A stretch of 64,000 nt of DNA from positions 1 to 64,000 of the forward strand of contig CALFIU010000055.1 of the NCBI GenBank assembly GCA_937877455.1. Reading direction: 5' to 3'. Under the pieces are notes generated by a model, which saw only the letters and a program-made list of their open reading frames with translations, made no database searches and was not told the DNA's origin. The position numbers were made by a program, and so were the translations under genes. This stretch comes from an uncultured Bacteroidales bacterium. Lineage in GTDB: Bacteria > Bacteroidota > Bacteroidia > Bacteroidales > UBA3824. Shown here in pieces: positions 44,581 through 53,470 of this stretch. Numbering within the stretch: the stretch's first letter is position 1; every line of letters begins with the position of its first letter.

Positions 44581-45438
44581 TTAAACAATTTTCAATTTTT
44601 GTGTCTGTGCCATAGCATAAACTTTTTGCCTAACAAATTGCGTTTTTTCTTCGGCGTTTTTAATATCATTGAGCGTTTGTGGCATAATTGGTTTACCAAA
44701 AAACAACTCTATTGGCTTATCGCGATATTTAAATACTTCAGAGGGTAGCATAACCAATTCGTAATTAAATTTTATTCCAAGTTTTTTTCGCCAATTTGCT
44801 ATGGAATAAAACTTATCTGAATTTTTTGCATTTACATATACTGGCACTATTGGCAAATTATGCTGTACTGATTTAACAATAAAATTTTTTTTCCATTTTA
44901 AATCTTTAATTTCACCATCAATCCGTCTTGATACCATGCCAGCTGGGAATACGCAAATATTGAAATTAGATTTGTATAATTCATCAATATTGTTAATTAT
45001 TTCTGGCGTATTATGACCATAAACATTAACACCACAAAACACACTTTTTAAACTACCAACGTTGAGCAGTAAGTCGTTTACAACACCTTTTGCTGCACCA
45101 AATTGCTTACATACCGAATATATAACAGCAAGTCCATCAATACCGCCAAGTGGATGATTTGCAGCAAATACCATTCTACTATTTTTTGGAATATCTTCTA
45201 CACCGTGAGAAACAATCTCAACATTAAAATCGTTGAACACTGCTTCTATAAAATCGGCTCCGTCCAAATGCCCAAAACGCATCAATATATCATTACATTG
45301 GTCTTGACAAGCTATTTTTTCTATTTTACGAATAATAAAACTTGGCAACCGTTTGTATAAATTCGGTTTTTTGGTTTTTAACAACTTATCTATATCAATA
45401 AGCTGATTGAGATTATTAGATGCTAATTCCATGCTCAA
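44581..45438 (-). CDS. PlsC-like O-acyltransferase, GlsA-like
   Basis: 285 residues. The acyltransferase motif is FAANHPLGGIDGLAVIY (the NHxxxxD family box), with CVFPAGMVSRR as the third block. In Bacteroides the equivalent gene pairs with the N-acyltransferase to make glycine (or flavolipin-type serine) lipids, which are membrane aminolipids. It is the first gene of a probable operon glsA-glsB-lptF-kinase. A -7 box lies at 45459-45466. Confidence 0.75.
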   Translation of the reverse strand: MSMELASNNLNQLIDIDKLLKTKKPNLYKRLPSFIIRKIEKIACQDQCNDILMRFGHLDGADFIEAVFNDFNVEIVSHGVEDIPKNSRMVFAANHPLGGIDGLAVIYSVCKQFGAAKGVVNDLLLNVGSLKSVFCGVNVYGHNTPEIINNIDELYKSNFNICVFPAGMVSRRIDGEIKDLKWKKNFIVKSVQHNLPIVPVYVNAKNSDKFYSIANWRKKLGIKFNYELVMLPSEVFKYRDKPIELFFGKPIMPQTLNDIKNAEEKTQFVRQKVYAMAQTQKLKIV

Positions 45439-45458
45439 TAGTCAGATGCTTTTTGCCG

Positions 45459-45466
45459 CAAAAATA
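45459..45466 (-). promoter_or_regulatory. Putative -7 box of the glsA-like operon
   Basis: On the minus strand this reads TATTTTTG, a full match to TAnnTTTG, 21 bases before the start codon. Confidence 0.5.
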
Positions 45467-45564
45467 AAAAATATCGCCTTTATTTAAAATTATTTCAACA
45501 TGAATTAATGCAAAATTACAAAATCAATAATTATTTACATTTATTCATTATAACACCTTAAAAT

Positions 45565-45616
45565 AAAAAAAACGGAAGCTATTATGCTCGCCGTTTTTTT
45601 GCCTAATAAAAGGCAA
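45565..45616. terminator. Terminator region downstream of siaC
   Basis: AAAAAACGG (ending 45575) pairs with CCGTTTTTT (45591-45600), and a second small hairpin TTGCCT/AGGCAA follows at 45599-45616. It lies between the end of siaC and the glsA promoter. Confidence 0.6.
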
Positions 45617-45665
45617 TTATAGGATTGCAACCCTGTATTGCCATAGTTCAAGGTTGCTTTTTAAG

Positions 45666-46040
45666 TTATTCTATTTCAACAAGTTCAAATGGTACAGTTA
45701 CCAATTTTTGATACCTTTTACCAAGCGACTGCATATCTTCGTCGATGGACTCGTAAAACCAACGTACTTTTACATCTCCTTTTTCTGCCACTTTTTGGAG
45801 TAATAGTATAATTTGAATTACTTGTTTAGACGAAGCAGTATTAACATATTCAAGGTCAAAATCGAATATAGTTTGCACATTTGGATGCAATGCGTATTCT
45901 TTAATCCATTCCAACACTGGTTTGTAAAAATCCAAAGCGTTTTCTGGCACAGATATTTTTGAAATTTTAAATATGTTTTGTTCTGGATCCAAAACTATTT
46001 CTGGAGTGTCTTCTGTTTCTTCGAGAATAAATTTTTCCAT
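45666..46040 (-). CDS. siaC: SiaC-family regulatory phosphoprotein (DUF1987)
   Basis: 124 residues. The family start (EETEDTPEIVLDPEQNIFKISKISVPENA) and the FDLEYVNTASSKQ segment are present. The threonine in VNTAS is residue 68 of this frame, the same number as the phosphorylated Thr of the Pseudomonas SiaC protein. SiaC is switched by a SiaB kinase and a SiaA phosphatase to control a diguanylate cyclase or similar partner. It sits 14 bp after a SiaB-like gene. Confidence 0.82.
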   Translation of the reverse strand: MEKFILEETEDTPEIVLDPEQNIFKISKISVPENALDFYKPVLEWIKEYALHPNVQTIFDFDLEYVNTASSKQVIQIILLLQKVAEKGDVKVRWFYESIDEDMQSLGKRYQKLVTVPFELVEIE

Positions 46041-46054
46041 CGTTTTTTTAGTCT

Positions 46055-47200
46055 TTAGTTTTTAATAGTTACAGCGGTTTGCAATATATAAAATTGTTCT
46101 TCGTCATTGTCAGCGATATGCTGGAACTCGTACTTTATTGGTCTGTCGCTCTTTATACGCAAATCAGAGAATCCAAGGCCTGTTTTTTTTGCGTCTTGGG
46201 TGTCAAAATCGAGCAAAATATCGTCATAATAATCAGAAAGTTCATCCTTACTCATAGAGTTAACAAACTCAAGTCGCTCAGTAATAATGGCAACAGCGTC
46301 ATTTTTAATAATATTACCCGAGGTCAAGACCACCTCGTTGCCTGTTTGCCCCAAGAAAAATACACCCGAAATACCACCAGAAGTATTTTCTGATTTATCG
46401 CCATGCTTTATAATATTCTGAAGCATTTCAACCATTATGTTAGATACCTTAATAGTTGTGAGTGGCATATTCATTCTTCCCTTAATAATTGCAAGTAAAC
46501 TCAATAGGTTTTCTTGATTGAAAAAACCATTAAAATAAAGCATAAGGTTTTCTAAATTCATCCTATTGTGGAGTTTTTTTACCGATTCAAGAGAACTATG
46601 CGCTTTGAGAACCTCACCACCTTGAATACTTTTATCGCCAGGAATTAATGTTTGCAAATAAAAATAAGTAAACTGGTCGTCAATTTTTTCAAAACTATAA
46701 ATTAACTTATTACCCGACTTTCTTGACATTTCAATAAGACCAAGTCCTGCCCCACCCTTGTCGCTCATTGAGCCAGCAGCAAGCATTTCGCGGTGAAATT
46801 TTTTCAAATCTTCCTGATCAAGAGCATTGATAGTTTCAAGTTTGTCTTGCAAAGCAGGTATTTTATCATTTGCAACAAGATTTCCTGTTGAAATAAAATA
46901 CCTCTCACCATTTTTTTGAATTGCAAAAATACCCGGATACTGTTCGCTGTTTGCATTGGCTATTTCATCTTGATGTCTCGAAATATTTTGTAACCCTTCC
47001 ACCATAATGTAATATATACGTTTCTGCAAAGTTGATTGGTAGGTTACCTTAGCAATATTGGTATCGGCCAAAACAAGTATTTTTTTTGTTATGTTATGGG
47101 TAAAATATCCTCTATAAACATACTCAAAATCATCGTTGCTTATCCTCTGAAACAATGGATAAGCAATGCTAAACAATTGGGATCCGGATGTTTGTGCCAT
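46055..47200 (-). CDS. siaB: SiaB-family protein kinase with two tandem kinase-like domains
   Basis: 381 residues, roughly twice the single-domain SiaB. Two homologous halves are visible: about 1-190 (VEGLQNISRHQ, then GGAGLGLIEMSRKSG) and about 205-381 (VEMLQNIIKHGD, then KKTGLGFSDLRIKSD). Each resembles a GHKL-type ATP-binding fold. The N-terminal half keeps the better glycine box (GGAGLGLI). It is followed by its presumed substrate SiaC. No SiaA-type phosphatase is in the window. The gene lies 161 bp downstream of ftsZ. Confidence 0.75.
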   Translation of the reverse strand: MAQTSGSQLFSIAYPLFQRISNDDFEYVYRGYFTHNITKKILVLADTNIAKVTYQSTLQKRIYYIMVEGLQNISRHQDEIANANSEQYPGIFAIQKNGERYFISTGNLVANDKIPALQDKLETINALDQEDLKKFHREMLAAGSMSDKGGAGLGLIEMSRKSGNKLIYSFEKIDDQFTYFYLQTLIPGDKSIQGGEVLKAHSSLESVKKLHNRMNLENLMLYFNGFFNQENLLSLLAIIKGRMNMPLTTIKVSNIMVEMLQNIIKHGDKSENTSGGISGVFFLGQTGNEVVLTSGNIIKNDAVAIITERLEFVNSMSKDELSDYYDDILLDFDTQDAKKTGLGFSDLRIKSDRPIKYEFQHIADNDEEQFYILQTAVTIKN

Positions 47201-47361
47201 ATTTTATTTACTTTTTATTTTAACGATATTACTTTATGTAGCAAATAATTCACAATTTCAACAAATGAGATTTTAATTTGCCACCCGCACTTTAAATACA
47301 ATAAAAATGCCAATATCTACATGTCCCTATTTAAATTTACGTAATCTATTAAGTATAGATG

Positions 47362-48822
47362 TTAATTTTCGTCTACCAAAATAGATTTATATTTTGGTGG
47401 CAACGGTGTAGCAATATTTATGCTAAGACGTAAATAAGCTGGAGTATTGTCATAACTTGATAAATCAGTAATTTCACCAAAGTTTATTGTCTTAAACTTA
47501 GTTTTCATAACAGCCTCTTCAATATCATCATTTATTGTTGATTCGAGTTGTTGTTCTTCTTCATTAGACTTATCTGCGTCGGTTTCTGGAATTGTTTCAA
47601 TTTCAAATTCTCTACTTTCGCCAACAGACAATTTTTCAGTTTTGTTATCATCCGAAGTATTTTTGTTATCAACTACATTATCATCAACTTTAGTTGATGT
47701 TTTTTTTTCTTGTTGCTTATCGTCAGATGTTTCATTTGCAACACCAGTTTTTTTCTCTTCTGGTTTTACAAGTTTTTTGCTTCCAAACGAAGTATTTTTT
47801 GCACCATTAATATATGGGTCAAGAATTTCACGATGTTCAAATCCTGTTGCAACAACAGTAACATTTATTGCAGATTCAAGGCTTTCGTCAATAGCATTAC
47901 CCCAAATTAGGTCGGCATGATTGCCAGCATGCGATTGTATGTACTCATTAATAAAACCAAGTTCGTCAAGAGTCATTTCTTCGCTTGAGGTAACATATAC
48001 TAAAAGGTTTTTTGCGCCTTTAATATCGTTGTTATTAAGCAACGGAGAATTAAGAGCTTGTTGAGCAGCTTTTTCTGCTCTACCCTCTCCAGAAGCGCGT
48101 CCAACACCCATAAGAGCAACACCTGATTTTTTCATAACAGTACGAACGTCAGCAAAATCGACGTTTACTTTACCCGGCTTTGTTATTATTTCAGCGATAC
48201 TCTTTGCTGCCATTGTTAAAATATCGTCAGCGTGTGCGAAAGCCTCGCTAAATGTTTTACTGCCATAAATCTCACGAATTTTTTCGTTATCTATAACCAA
48301 CATTGCATCAACACTTTCGTACATTTTATTAAGACCTTCGAGAGCTTGTTTAACACGCTTAGGTCCTTCAAATCTAAACGGAATTGTAACAATGCCAACA
48401 GTTAAAATGTCATCTTCGGTAGATGTTGCCGCAATAACAGGAGCGGCTCCAGTTCCCGTACCACCACCCATACCAGCAGTAATGAATAACATTTTGGTGT
48501 CGTCAGACGAACCTATTGCTGCTTTAACTTCATCAAGGCTTTCTATTGCAGCTTGTCTTCCTTGCTCGGGTTGGTTACCTGCACCTAAACCTTGTGTCAA
48601 AGATGCACCAAGTTGTATTCTGCTATCTATTTTTACGGCATCGGCATCTCGCAAGGCTTGAGCATCTGTGTTTGCTAATATAAAATCTACATCCTTAATG
48701 CCACATTTAAACATGTGTTTTACAGCGTTACCACCACCGCCACCAACACCAATAACCTTTATAATATGTTTTGCACTTTTTTCAAAATCTATTCCTAATA
48801 ATTCATCGTTGTTTAATGCCAT
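47362..48822 (-). CDS. ftsZ: Cell division protein FtsZ
   Basis: 486 residues. The GTPase tubulin signature GGGTGTGAAPVIA and the N-terminal IKVIGVGGGGGNAVKHM are clear. The T7-loop and core extend to about residue 330. A long acidic, Lys/Asn-rich linker (about 330-450) follows, and the C-terminus has a TPAYLRL segment that resembles the conserved terminal peptide. FtsZ forms the division ring. It is 39 bp after ftsA, the last of the division genes. Confidence 0.97.
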   Translation of the reverse strand: MALNNDELLGIDFEKSAKHIIKVIGVGGGGGNAVKHMFKCGIKDVDFILANTDAQALRDADAVKIDSRIQLGASLTQGLGAGNQPEQGRQAAIESLDEVKAAIGSSDDTKMLFITAGMGGGTGTGAAPVIAATSTEDDILTVGIVTIPFRFEGPKRVKQALEGLNKMYESVDAMLVIDNEKIREIYGSKTFSEAFAHADDILTMAAKSIAEIITKPGKVNVDFADVRTVMKKSGVALMGVGRASGEGRAEKAAQQALNSPLLNNNDIKGAKNLLVYVTSSEEMTLDELGFINEYIQSHAGNHADLIWGNAIDESLESAINVTVVATGFEHREILDPYINGAKNTSFGSKKLVKPEEKKTGVANETSDDKQQEKKTSTKVDDNVVDNKNTSDDNKTEKLSVGESREFEIETIPETDADKSNEEEQQLESTINDDIEEAVMKTKFKTINFGEITDLSSYDNTPAYLRLSINIATPLPPKYKSILVDEN

Positions 48823-48861
48823 AATGTAATGTATTTTGGGTTGATTAAATTTTTATTGTAC

Positions 48862-50232
48862 CTACATTTTTGTGTCGTTGTTAACGGTTTGGTCACTATT
48901 AACCAAAACATCTTTCAACTTATTCAATAATTGTCTAAATCCACCTTTTTTTGTATTAGTTCCCTTTTCAGACTCTTTTTTATCTTTCTCATTATCAGCA
49001 TTGGAAGTTTTTTGACCATTCTGCTGATTGTTAGGTCCATTGCCAGATTTACGCTGTTTTTGCTTCAAAAATTCCTCAGCATATTCCAAACCCTTAAGCA
49101 AAAGTCCCATCGAAGTAGCATATTGCGGACTTTTAAGTTTTTCAGGAATATCGGTTATTGACGGTGTACCAATAATTGGAGTGCCGCCAAGCCTAAATCT
49201 TGTAAGTTGAGACAACAAATCAAGATTAGCTGTACCACCTGTAAGAATGATTTTATCGGGAATTTGGCTTCCTATTTTATTAAGGTTGTAAGCCACACCG
49301 CCAAAAATCTCATCTAAACGTGCATTAATTACATTAAATAAATCACACTCTACAATTTTGCAAGCATCTGCACGCCCCATCTGATTAAGAACCAATACGT
49401 TATTATTTTTTCTTGTAGCTGCAATTGCCTTTCCGTATTTTGTTTTTAATATTTCAGCTTGACGGGTTGAAATATTAAATCCTGTTTTTATGTCGTTAGT
49501 AATACTATTACCACCAAACGGAACAACAGAAACTGCTTTAAGTACTTTGTCTTGATAAACAGCAATATCGGTAGTACCACCACCAATATCTATAATTACA
49601 GCACCAGTTTCGCGTAAATCTGGAGTCAAAACCACTTCGGCAGCCGCAATTGATCCGATTATAAACTTAATTTTTTTAAGTCCAACCATCTTCAAGGCTC
49701 GCTCAATGGAATCTATAGACTCTTGTTTAATGGCCACAACATAAAAATCACAAGAAAGCTGCTTACCTCTACAACCAGCTACTTTGCTACCGCGTGGCAC
49801 AGCAATTCCATCGGTATAATACTGCTGTGGTATAAGATGTATCACCTCATCACCGTTGTTTTTACCGTTGGCTATGTCATACATCTGTCGTGTTAGTTCT
49901 TGTATGTTTTGTTCGGTAATAAAAGGATTATCATCGTTTCCAACATACATACTATGAGTAATTTCTAACCCTCGTACATTTTGACCAGAAATACCAACAA
50001 ACACGTTTTTACACTGTAAACCAGTGTTTTTTTGTAACTGCTCTACGGCCTTACGTATTGAATCGGAAGCCTCGTTAATATTAGCAACCGTTCCTCTAAC
50101 TACGCCTTTTGATTCGGCCTCGCCATAGCCGGAAATTATTAGTTTTCCGTTTTGATCTTTCATCCCTGCTATTGCCACAATTTTTGTGGTGCCGATGTCT
50201 ATCGCTACTATTGCTTGGTTTGTGGTATTCAT
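48862..50232 (-). CDS. ftsA: Cell division protein FtsA
   Basis: 456 residues of the actin-like ATPase family: IVAIDIGTTKIVAIAG phosphate loop, VIIDIGGGTTDIAVYQ second phosphate loop and ILTGGTANLDLL adenosine motif. The C-terminus ends in an amphipathic stretch (FRQLLNKLKDVLVN) that would attach FtsZ to the membrane, after a Lys/Asn/Gln-rich linker. It stops with TAG. Confidence 0.96.
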   Translation of the reverse strand: MNTTNQAIVAIDIGTTKIVAIAGMKDQNGKLIISGYGEAESKGVVRGTVANINEASDSIRKAVEQLQKNTGLQCKNVFVGISGQNVRGLEITHSMYVGNDDNPFITEQNIQELTRQMYDIANGKNNGDEVIHLIPQQYYTDGIAVPRGSKVAGCRGKQLSCDFYVVAIKQESIDSIERALKMVGLKKIKFIIGSIAAAEVVLTPDLRETGAVIIDIGGGTTDIAVYQDKVLKAVSVVPFGGNSITNDIKTGFNISTRQAEILKTKYGKAIAATRKNNNVLVLNQMGRADACKIVECDLFNVINARLDEIFGGVAYNLNKIGSQIPDKIILTGGTANLDLLSQLTRFRLGGTPIIGTPSITDIPEKLKSPQYATSMGLLLKGLEYAEEFLKQKQRKSGNGPNNQQNGQKTSNADNEKDKKESEKGTNTKKGGFRQLLNKLKDVLVNSDQTVNNDTKM

Positions 50233-50283
50233 TGCCTTTATCCCTTAAAATTTTAAATGTCTTCTTTATTTTTTTTATATATT

Positions 50284-51087
50284 TTAATCAGCCTTTCGGC
50301 ATACAATCTGGTCTTTATACTTCACGTTTATTTCGCAGTATTTGTTCCAGTCTGTTTTTTTTATACCGCTAATGTAAAATGATTTTAAATAATACATCTT
50401 ACGGTCATATTCATCAATACTACCAATTTTGAGTATCTGTTTACCCACCATAGGTATCAATTCGTATTCATACCCAGAATCTCTATCTCCATCAACGTAT
50501 ATCTGCTGTAGTTGATCGCGCCAAAAATCATCTCCGTTTATCAACAATGCAAGATAAAACAAATCAGCCAATACATCTTTTCCTTTATCGGCTACCGACA
50601 CCTTATAAGTATGTTGTTGGACAAAATTATAAAAATTTGGAATTTCGCCCGATGCAACAAGTGTATTTGTTGCTTTACGTTCCGAAACAGGAAAAATTGT
50701 TCCATCTGCATCAATATAATAATTTCCTCCTGCTTTATTAATAACTCTCAACAACGGTTTACGCTGATGTACCTCAATACGCAATAGACCTCCAATAGTT
50801 TTATATATGTCTACATTACGAATAAAAGGTTGTTCTCTCAATGCGCTATCAAGCCGTGGCAAATCAATATCTTCCATTTTGTAACCCTGAATTTCTGGAA
50901 TTACATCATAGATTATACGTTTTACTTCGCTATCATCTACAAAACTATCGTCATCTTTCTCGGCAATAACAACCTCTATATCGTTACATTGGCGATTTTT
51001 GTATTTTATAAACGAAATCACCACTGCCACAATAAGTACAACAATGCCGATAAACGACCACAATATATTACGTTTTACCTTCGCCAA
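50284..51087 (-). CDS. ftsQ: Cell division protein FtsQ
   Basis: 267 residues. A short cytoplasmic N-terminus, one membrane span (WSFIGIVVLIVAVVISFI) and a POTRA-like beta domain follow (IDLPRLDSALREQPFIRNVDIYKT, RIEVHQRKPLLRV). It links the divisome in the periplasm. It starts 13 bp inside the end of murC (51075-51087), so the two are translationally coupled. Confidence 0.88.
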   Translation of the reverse strand: MAKVKRNILWSFIGIVVLIVAVVISFIKYKNRQCNDIEVVIAEKDDDSFVDDSEVKRIIYDVIPEIQGYKMEDIDLPRLDSALREQPFIRNVDIYKTIGGLLRIEVHQRKPLLRVINKAGGNYYIDADGTIFPVSERKATNTLVASGEIPNFYNFVQQHTYKVSVADKGKDVLADLFYLALLINGDDFWRDQLQQIYVDGDRDSGYEYELIPMVGKQILKIGSIDEYDRKMYYLKSFYISGIKKTDWNKYCEINVKYKDQIVCRKAD

Positions 51088-52487
51088 TTCACAAAATTTT
51101 TTGTTAATGGTTCTATAAGTTTATCAATGTTGCCTGCACCTAAGGTTAGCAACACCTCTGTATCACTATTTTTAACGGTATTGATTATGTCTGTTGGATT
51201 ATTAATAATTTTTACATCCTTATCGTACATCAATCTTGCAAGCATTTGAGAATTAACTCCTTCAATAGGTTTTTCTCGTGCAGGATAAATGTCCATCAAA
51301 ATTACAGAATCAAGCAACGACAAACTTTTTGCAAATCCTTCGGCAAAATCTCGCGTACGCGTATAAAGATGTGGTTGAAAAATTCCTGTTATTTTTTTGT
51401 CAGGAAACATCTTTCTCACCGATGTAACTGTTGCCTCAATTTCACGTGGATGATGCGCATAATCGTCTATATAGACAAAATTTGAAGATTGAACATGAAA
51501 ATCAAGTCGACGTTTTACACCACAAAAAGTTTCAAGACCTTTTTTAATAAAACTATGTTTTATTCCAACACAACACGAAGCTGCAACACAAGCCATAGAA
51601 TTTTCTACGTTTACCCATCCGTGCGCTCCAAGCGTAATGTTTTCAATTACACCATTTGGGGTAACTGCATCGCAAACATAACACCCATTGACAATTTTTA
51701 TATTACGTGCATAAAAATCGGCAGAACTATCGGTTGCTGAGTATGTCAATTTTTTTATATCATGTGTATCAATAAGTTTTTCTATGGGTTTATTAACAAT
51801 AACAAATCCTTCTTTATCTCCCAATACTGCAAACTTATTAAAAGTTTCTATTACATCGTTACGGTCTTTATAAATATCAAGATGATCCGCATCGACATAG
51901 GTAATTATACTTACATAGGGTTTTAACCAAAGGAAAGACCTATCAAACTCGTCAGCCTCAGCTACAAGTAGTGTTTTAGGATTAGCGATATTTTCTTTTT
52001 TTTGTGGCAATCTAAAATTACTCCCAAGATTTTTTGATATACCACCTAAAAATGCGAAATTATCCTTTCCCGATTCTGTTAATATGTTTGACATAATTGA
52101 CGAGGTAGTGGTTTTGCCATGAGTACCAGCAACAGCAATAGTACAATAATTATCGGCAATCATTCCCAACACACGTGCTCGTTTGAGCATCAAATATTTA
52201 CGTTGTACAAAAAAACCGAAAATATTATTATCCTTTGGCACGGCAGGGGTAAACACCACCATCGTTTTTTCAGGATTTTCGATACATTCAACAGGTATTG
52301 CATCTGTGTTGTCATCGTAACAAACACCAATGCCCTCATTTTGCAACTCGGTAGTAAGAGTACTTAGAGTGCGGTCATAACCATACACTTTTTTACCCAT
52401 TACATTAAAATAACGGGCAAGGGCACTCATACCAATACCTCCAATTCCAAGAAAATAAATATTATCTATGTTGTCAAATCCTATCAT
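51075..52487 (-). CDS. murC: UDP-N-acetylmuramate-L-alanine ligase
   Basis: 470 residues. N-terminal YFLGIGGIGMSALARYF, the ATP loop VAGTHGKTTTSSIMSN and the DDYAHHPREIEATV block are the Mur ligase landmarks. It adds L-alanine to UDP-MurNAc in peptidoglycan precursor synthesis. Its end overlaps ftsQ; a lipoprotein gene precedes it by 7 bp. Confidence 0.97.
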   Translation of the reverse strand: MIGFDNIDNIYFLGIGGIGMSALARYFNVMGKKVYGYDRTLSTLTTELQNEGIGVCYDDNTDAIPVECIENPEKTMVVFTPAVPKDNNIFGFFVQRKYLMLKRARVLGMIADNYCTIAVAGTHGKTTTSSIMSNILTESGKDNFAFLGGISKNLGSNFRLPQKKENIANPKTLLVAEADEFDRSFLWLKPYVSIITYVDADHLDIYKDRNDVIETFNKFAVLGDKEGFVIVNKPIEKLIDTHDIKKLTYSATDSSADFYARNIKIVNGCYVCDAVTPNGVIENITLGAHGWVNVENSMACVAASCCVGIKHSFIKKGLETFCGVKRRLDFHVQSSNFVYIDDYAHHPREIEATVTSVRKMFPDKKITGIFQPHLYTRTRDFAEGFAKSLSLLDSVILMDIYPAREKPIEGVNSQMLARLMYDKDVKIINNPTDIINTVKNSDTEVLLTLGAGNIDKLIEPLTKNFVNWRR

Positions 52488-52494
52488 TATACCA

Positions 52495-53424
52495 TTAATT
52501 GCTTGTTTCCGATGCTTTTTCTTGCAAAATTACGTCAATACGTTCCAAATAATTATTTATTAAATCCATATCAACATTTTTCTTATTAAACTCGGAATAA
52601 GCACATTCCAAATAATATAAAGCCGAAGAAATGTTGTCTTCTTTTCTAATGAAAGTTCGTAAACCATCGTAACGTTCTTTTACTAAATTCATTTTGTATG
52701 CAGCTACAAGACTTTGTTTGCCGTTATATGGTTGATAAACATATTTTTGAAGTTTTTCTTCGCTAAAAGCGTTTTCATCAACTGCTGCAAGCTCTCGTTG
52801 AAAATCTGCAAACGAACTATTTAAAGCAGAGTTCCATTTTGCCACATCACTTTTCCAAATAGCATTTAATGCTTGTATCATTGTATACATTACCTTTGAC
52901 ACTTCATAACGCGAAGCTTGCAAATATTTTGTCAAATCGCGAGTGTATGTTACTGAGGCTGTATCGTTGATTTCTTTCATACAATTGTTAGCACTTTGAG
53001 CTGCAAGCGTAAAATCTTCACTTTTAGAAGCATAATTTTCATCGCCATACAACGAATATTGTTTTACTGCTTGTTTAAAAAGATTTATAAGTTCAATCTT
53101 TTTGCGCAAAGTATCGTTTGTTAAAACTGCTGGTGCGTAAGTAACACCACTTCCTGCCAACACACCAGCCATCGCCGTAGAAAAATCGTTGTCGGCCATT
53201 TTATCTTCCACAGTTGAATAAATCTCTGCCATACGCTCCAACACCGTTGCCGATTGATTGGCTGCGTTAGCTTGATGGCTTTCTTGCTTTTGACTTTCTG
53301 ACTTTGGTAAAAAGCAACCGCTCAAAAAGACTACAAAACCAAGTATTAAAACCGACATTATTTTGTTCGGTACATTTTTTCTATGCATAATATTTTTAAT
53401 TATTCTGTGCGTAAAATTATACAA
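52495..53424 (-). CDS. Putative lipoprotein inside the murG-murC interval
   Basis: Up to 309 residues; an internal ATG at 53388 (residue 13) gives a better signal. The lipobox FLSGC is preceded by a hydrophobic VLILGFVVF stretch, so it is probably an outer-membrane or periplasmic lipoprotein. The mature part is helical, about 270 residues, with no recognised domain. It is placed 46 bp after murG and 7 bp before murC, where these two genes are usually adjacent, so it may belong to cell-wall growth. Confidence 0.75.
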   Translation of the reverse strand: MYNFTHRIIKNIMHRKNVPNKIMSVLILGFVVFLSGCFLPKSESQKQESHQANAANQSATVLERMAEIYSTVEDKMADNDFSTAMAGVLAGSGVTYAPAVLTNDTLRKKIELINLFKQAVKQYSLYGDENYASKSEDFTLAAQSANNCMKEINDTASVTYTRDLTKYLQASRYEVSKVMYTMIQALNAIWKSDVAKWNSALNSSFADFQRELAAVDENAFSEEKLQKYVYQPYNGKQSLVAAYKMNLVKERYDGLRTFIRKEDNISSALYYLECAYSEFNKKNVDMDLINNYLERIDVILQEKASETSN

Positions 53425-53470
53425 TATTTATAACTCATACATTAATTTTTTCAAAAAAAAATTAACAAAT

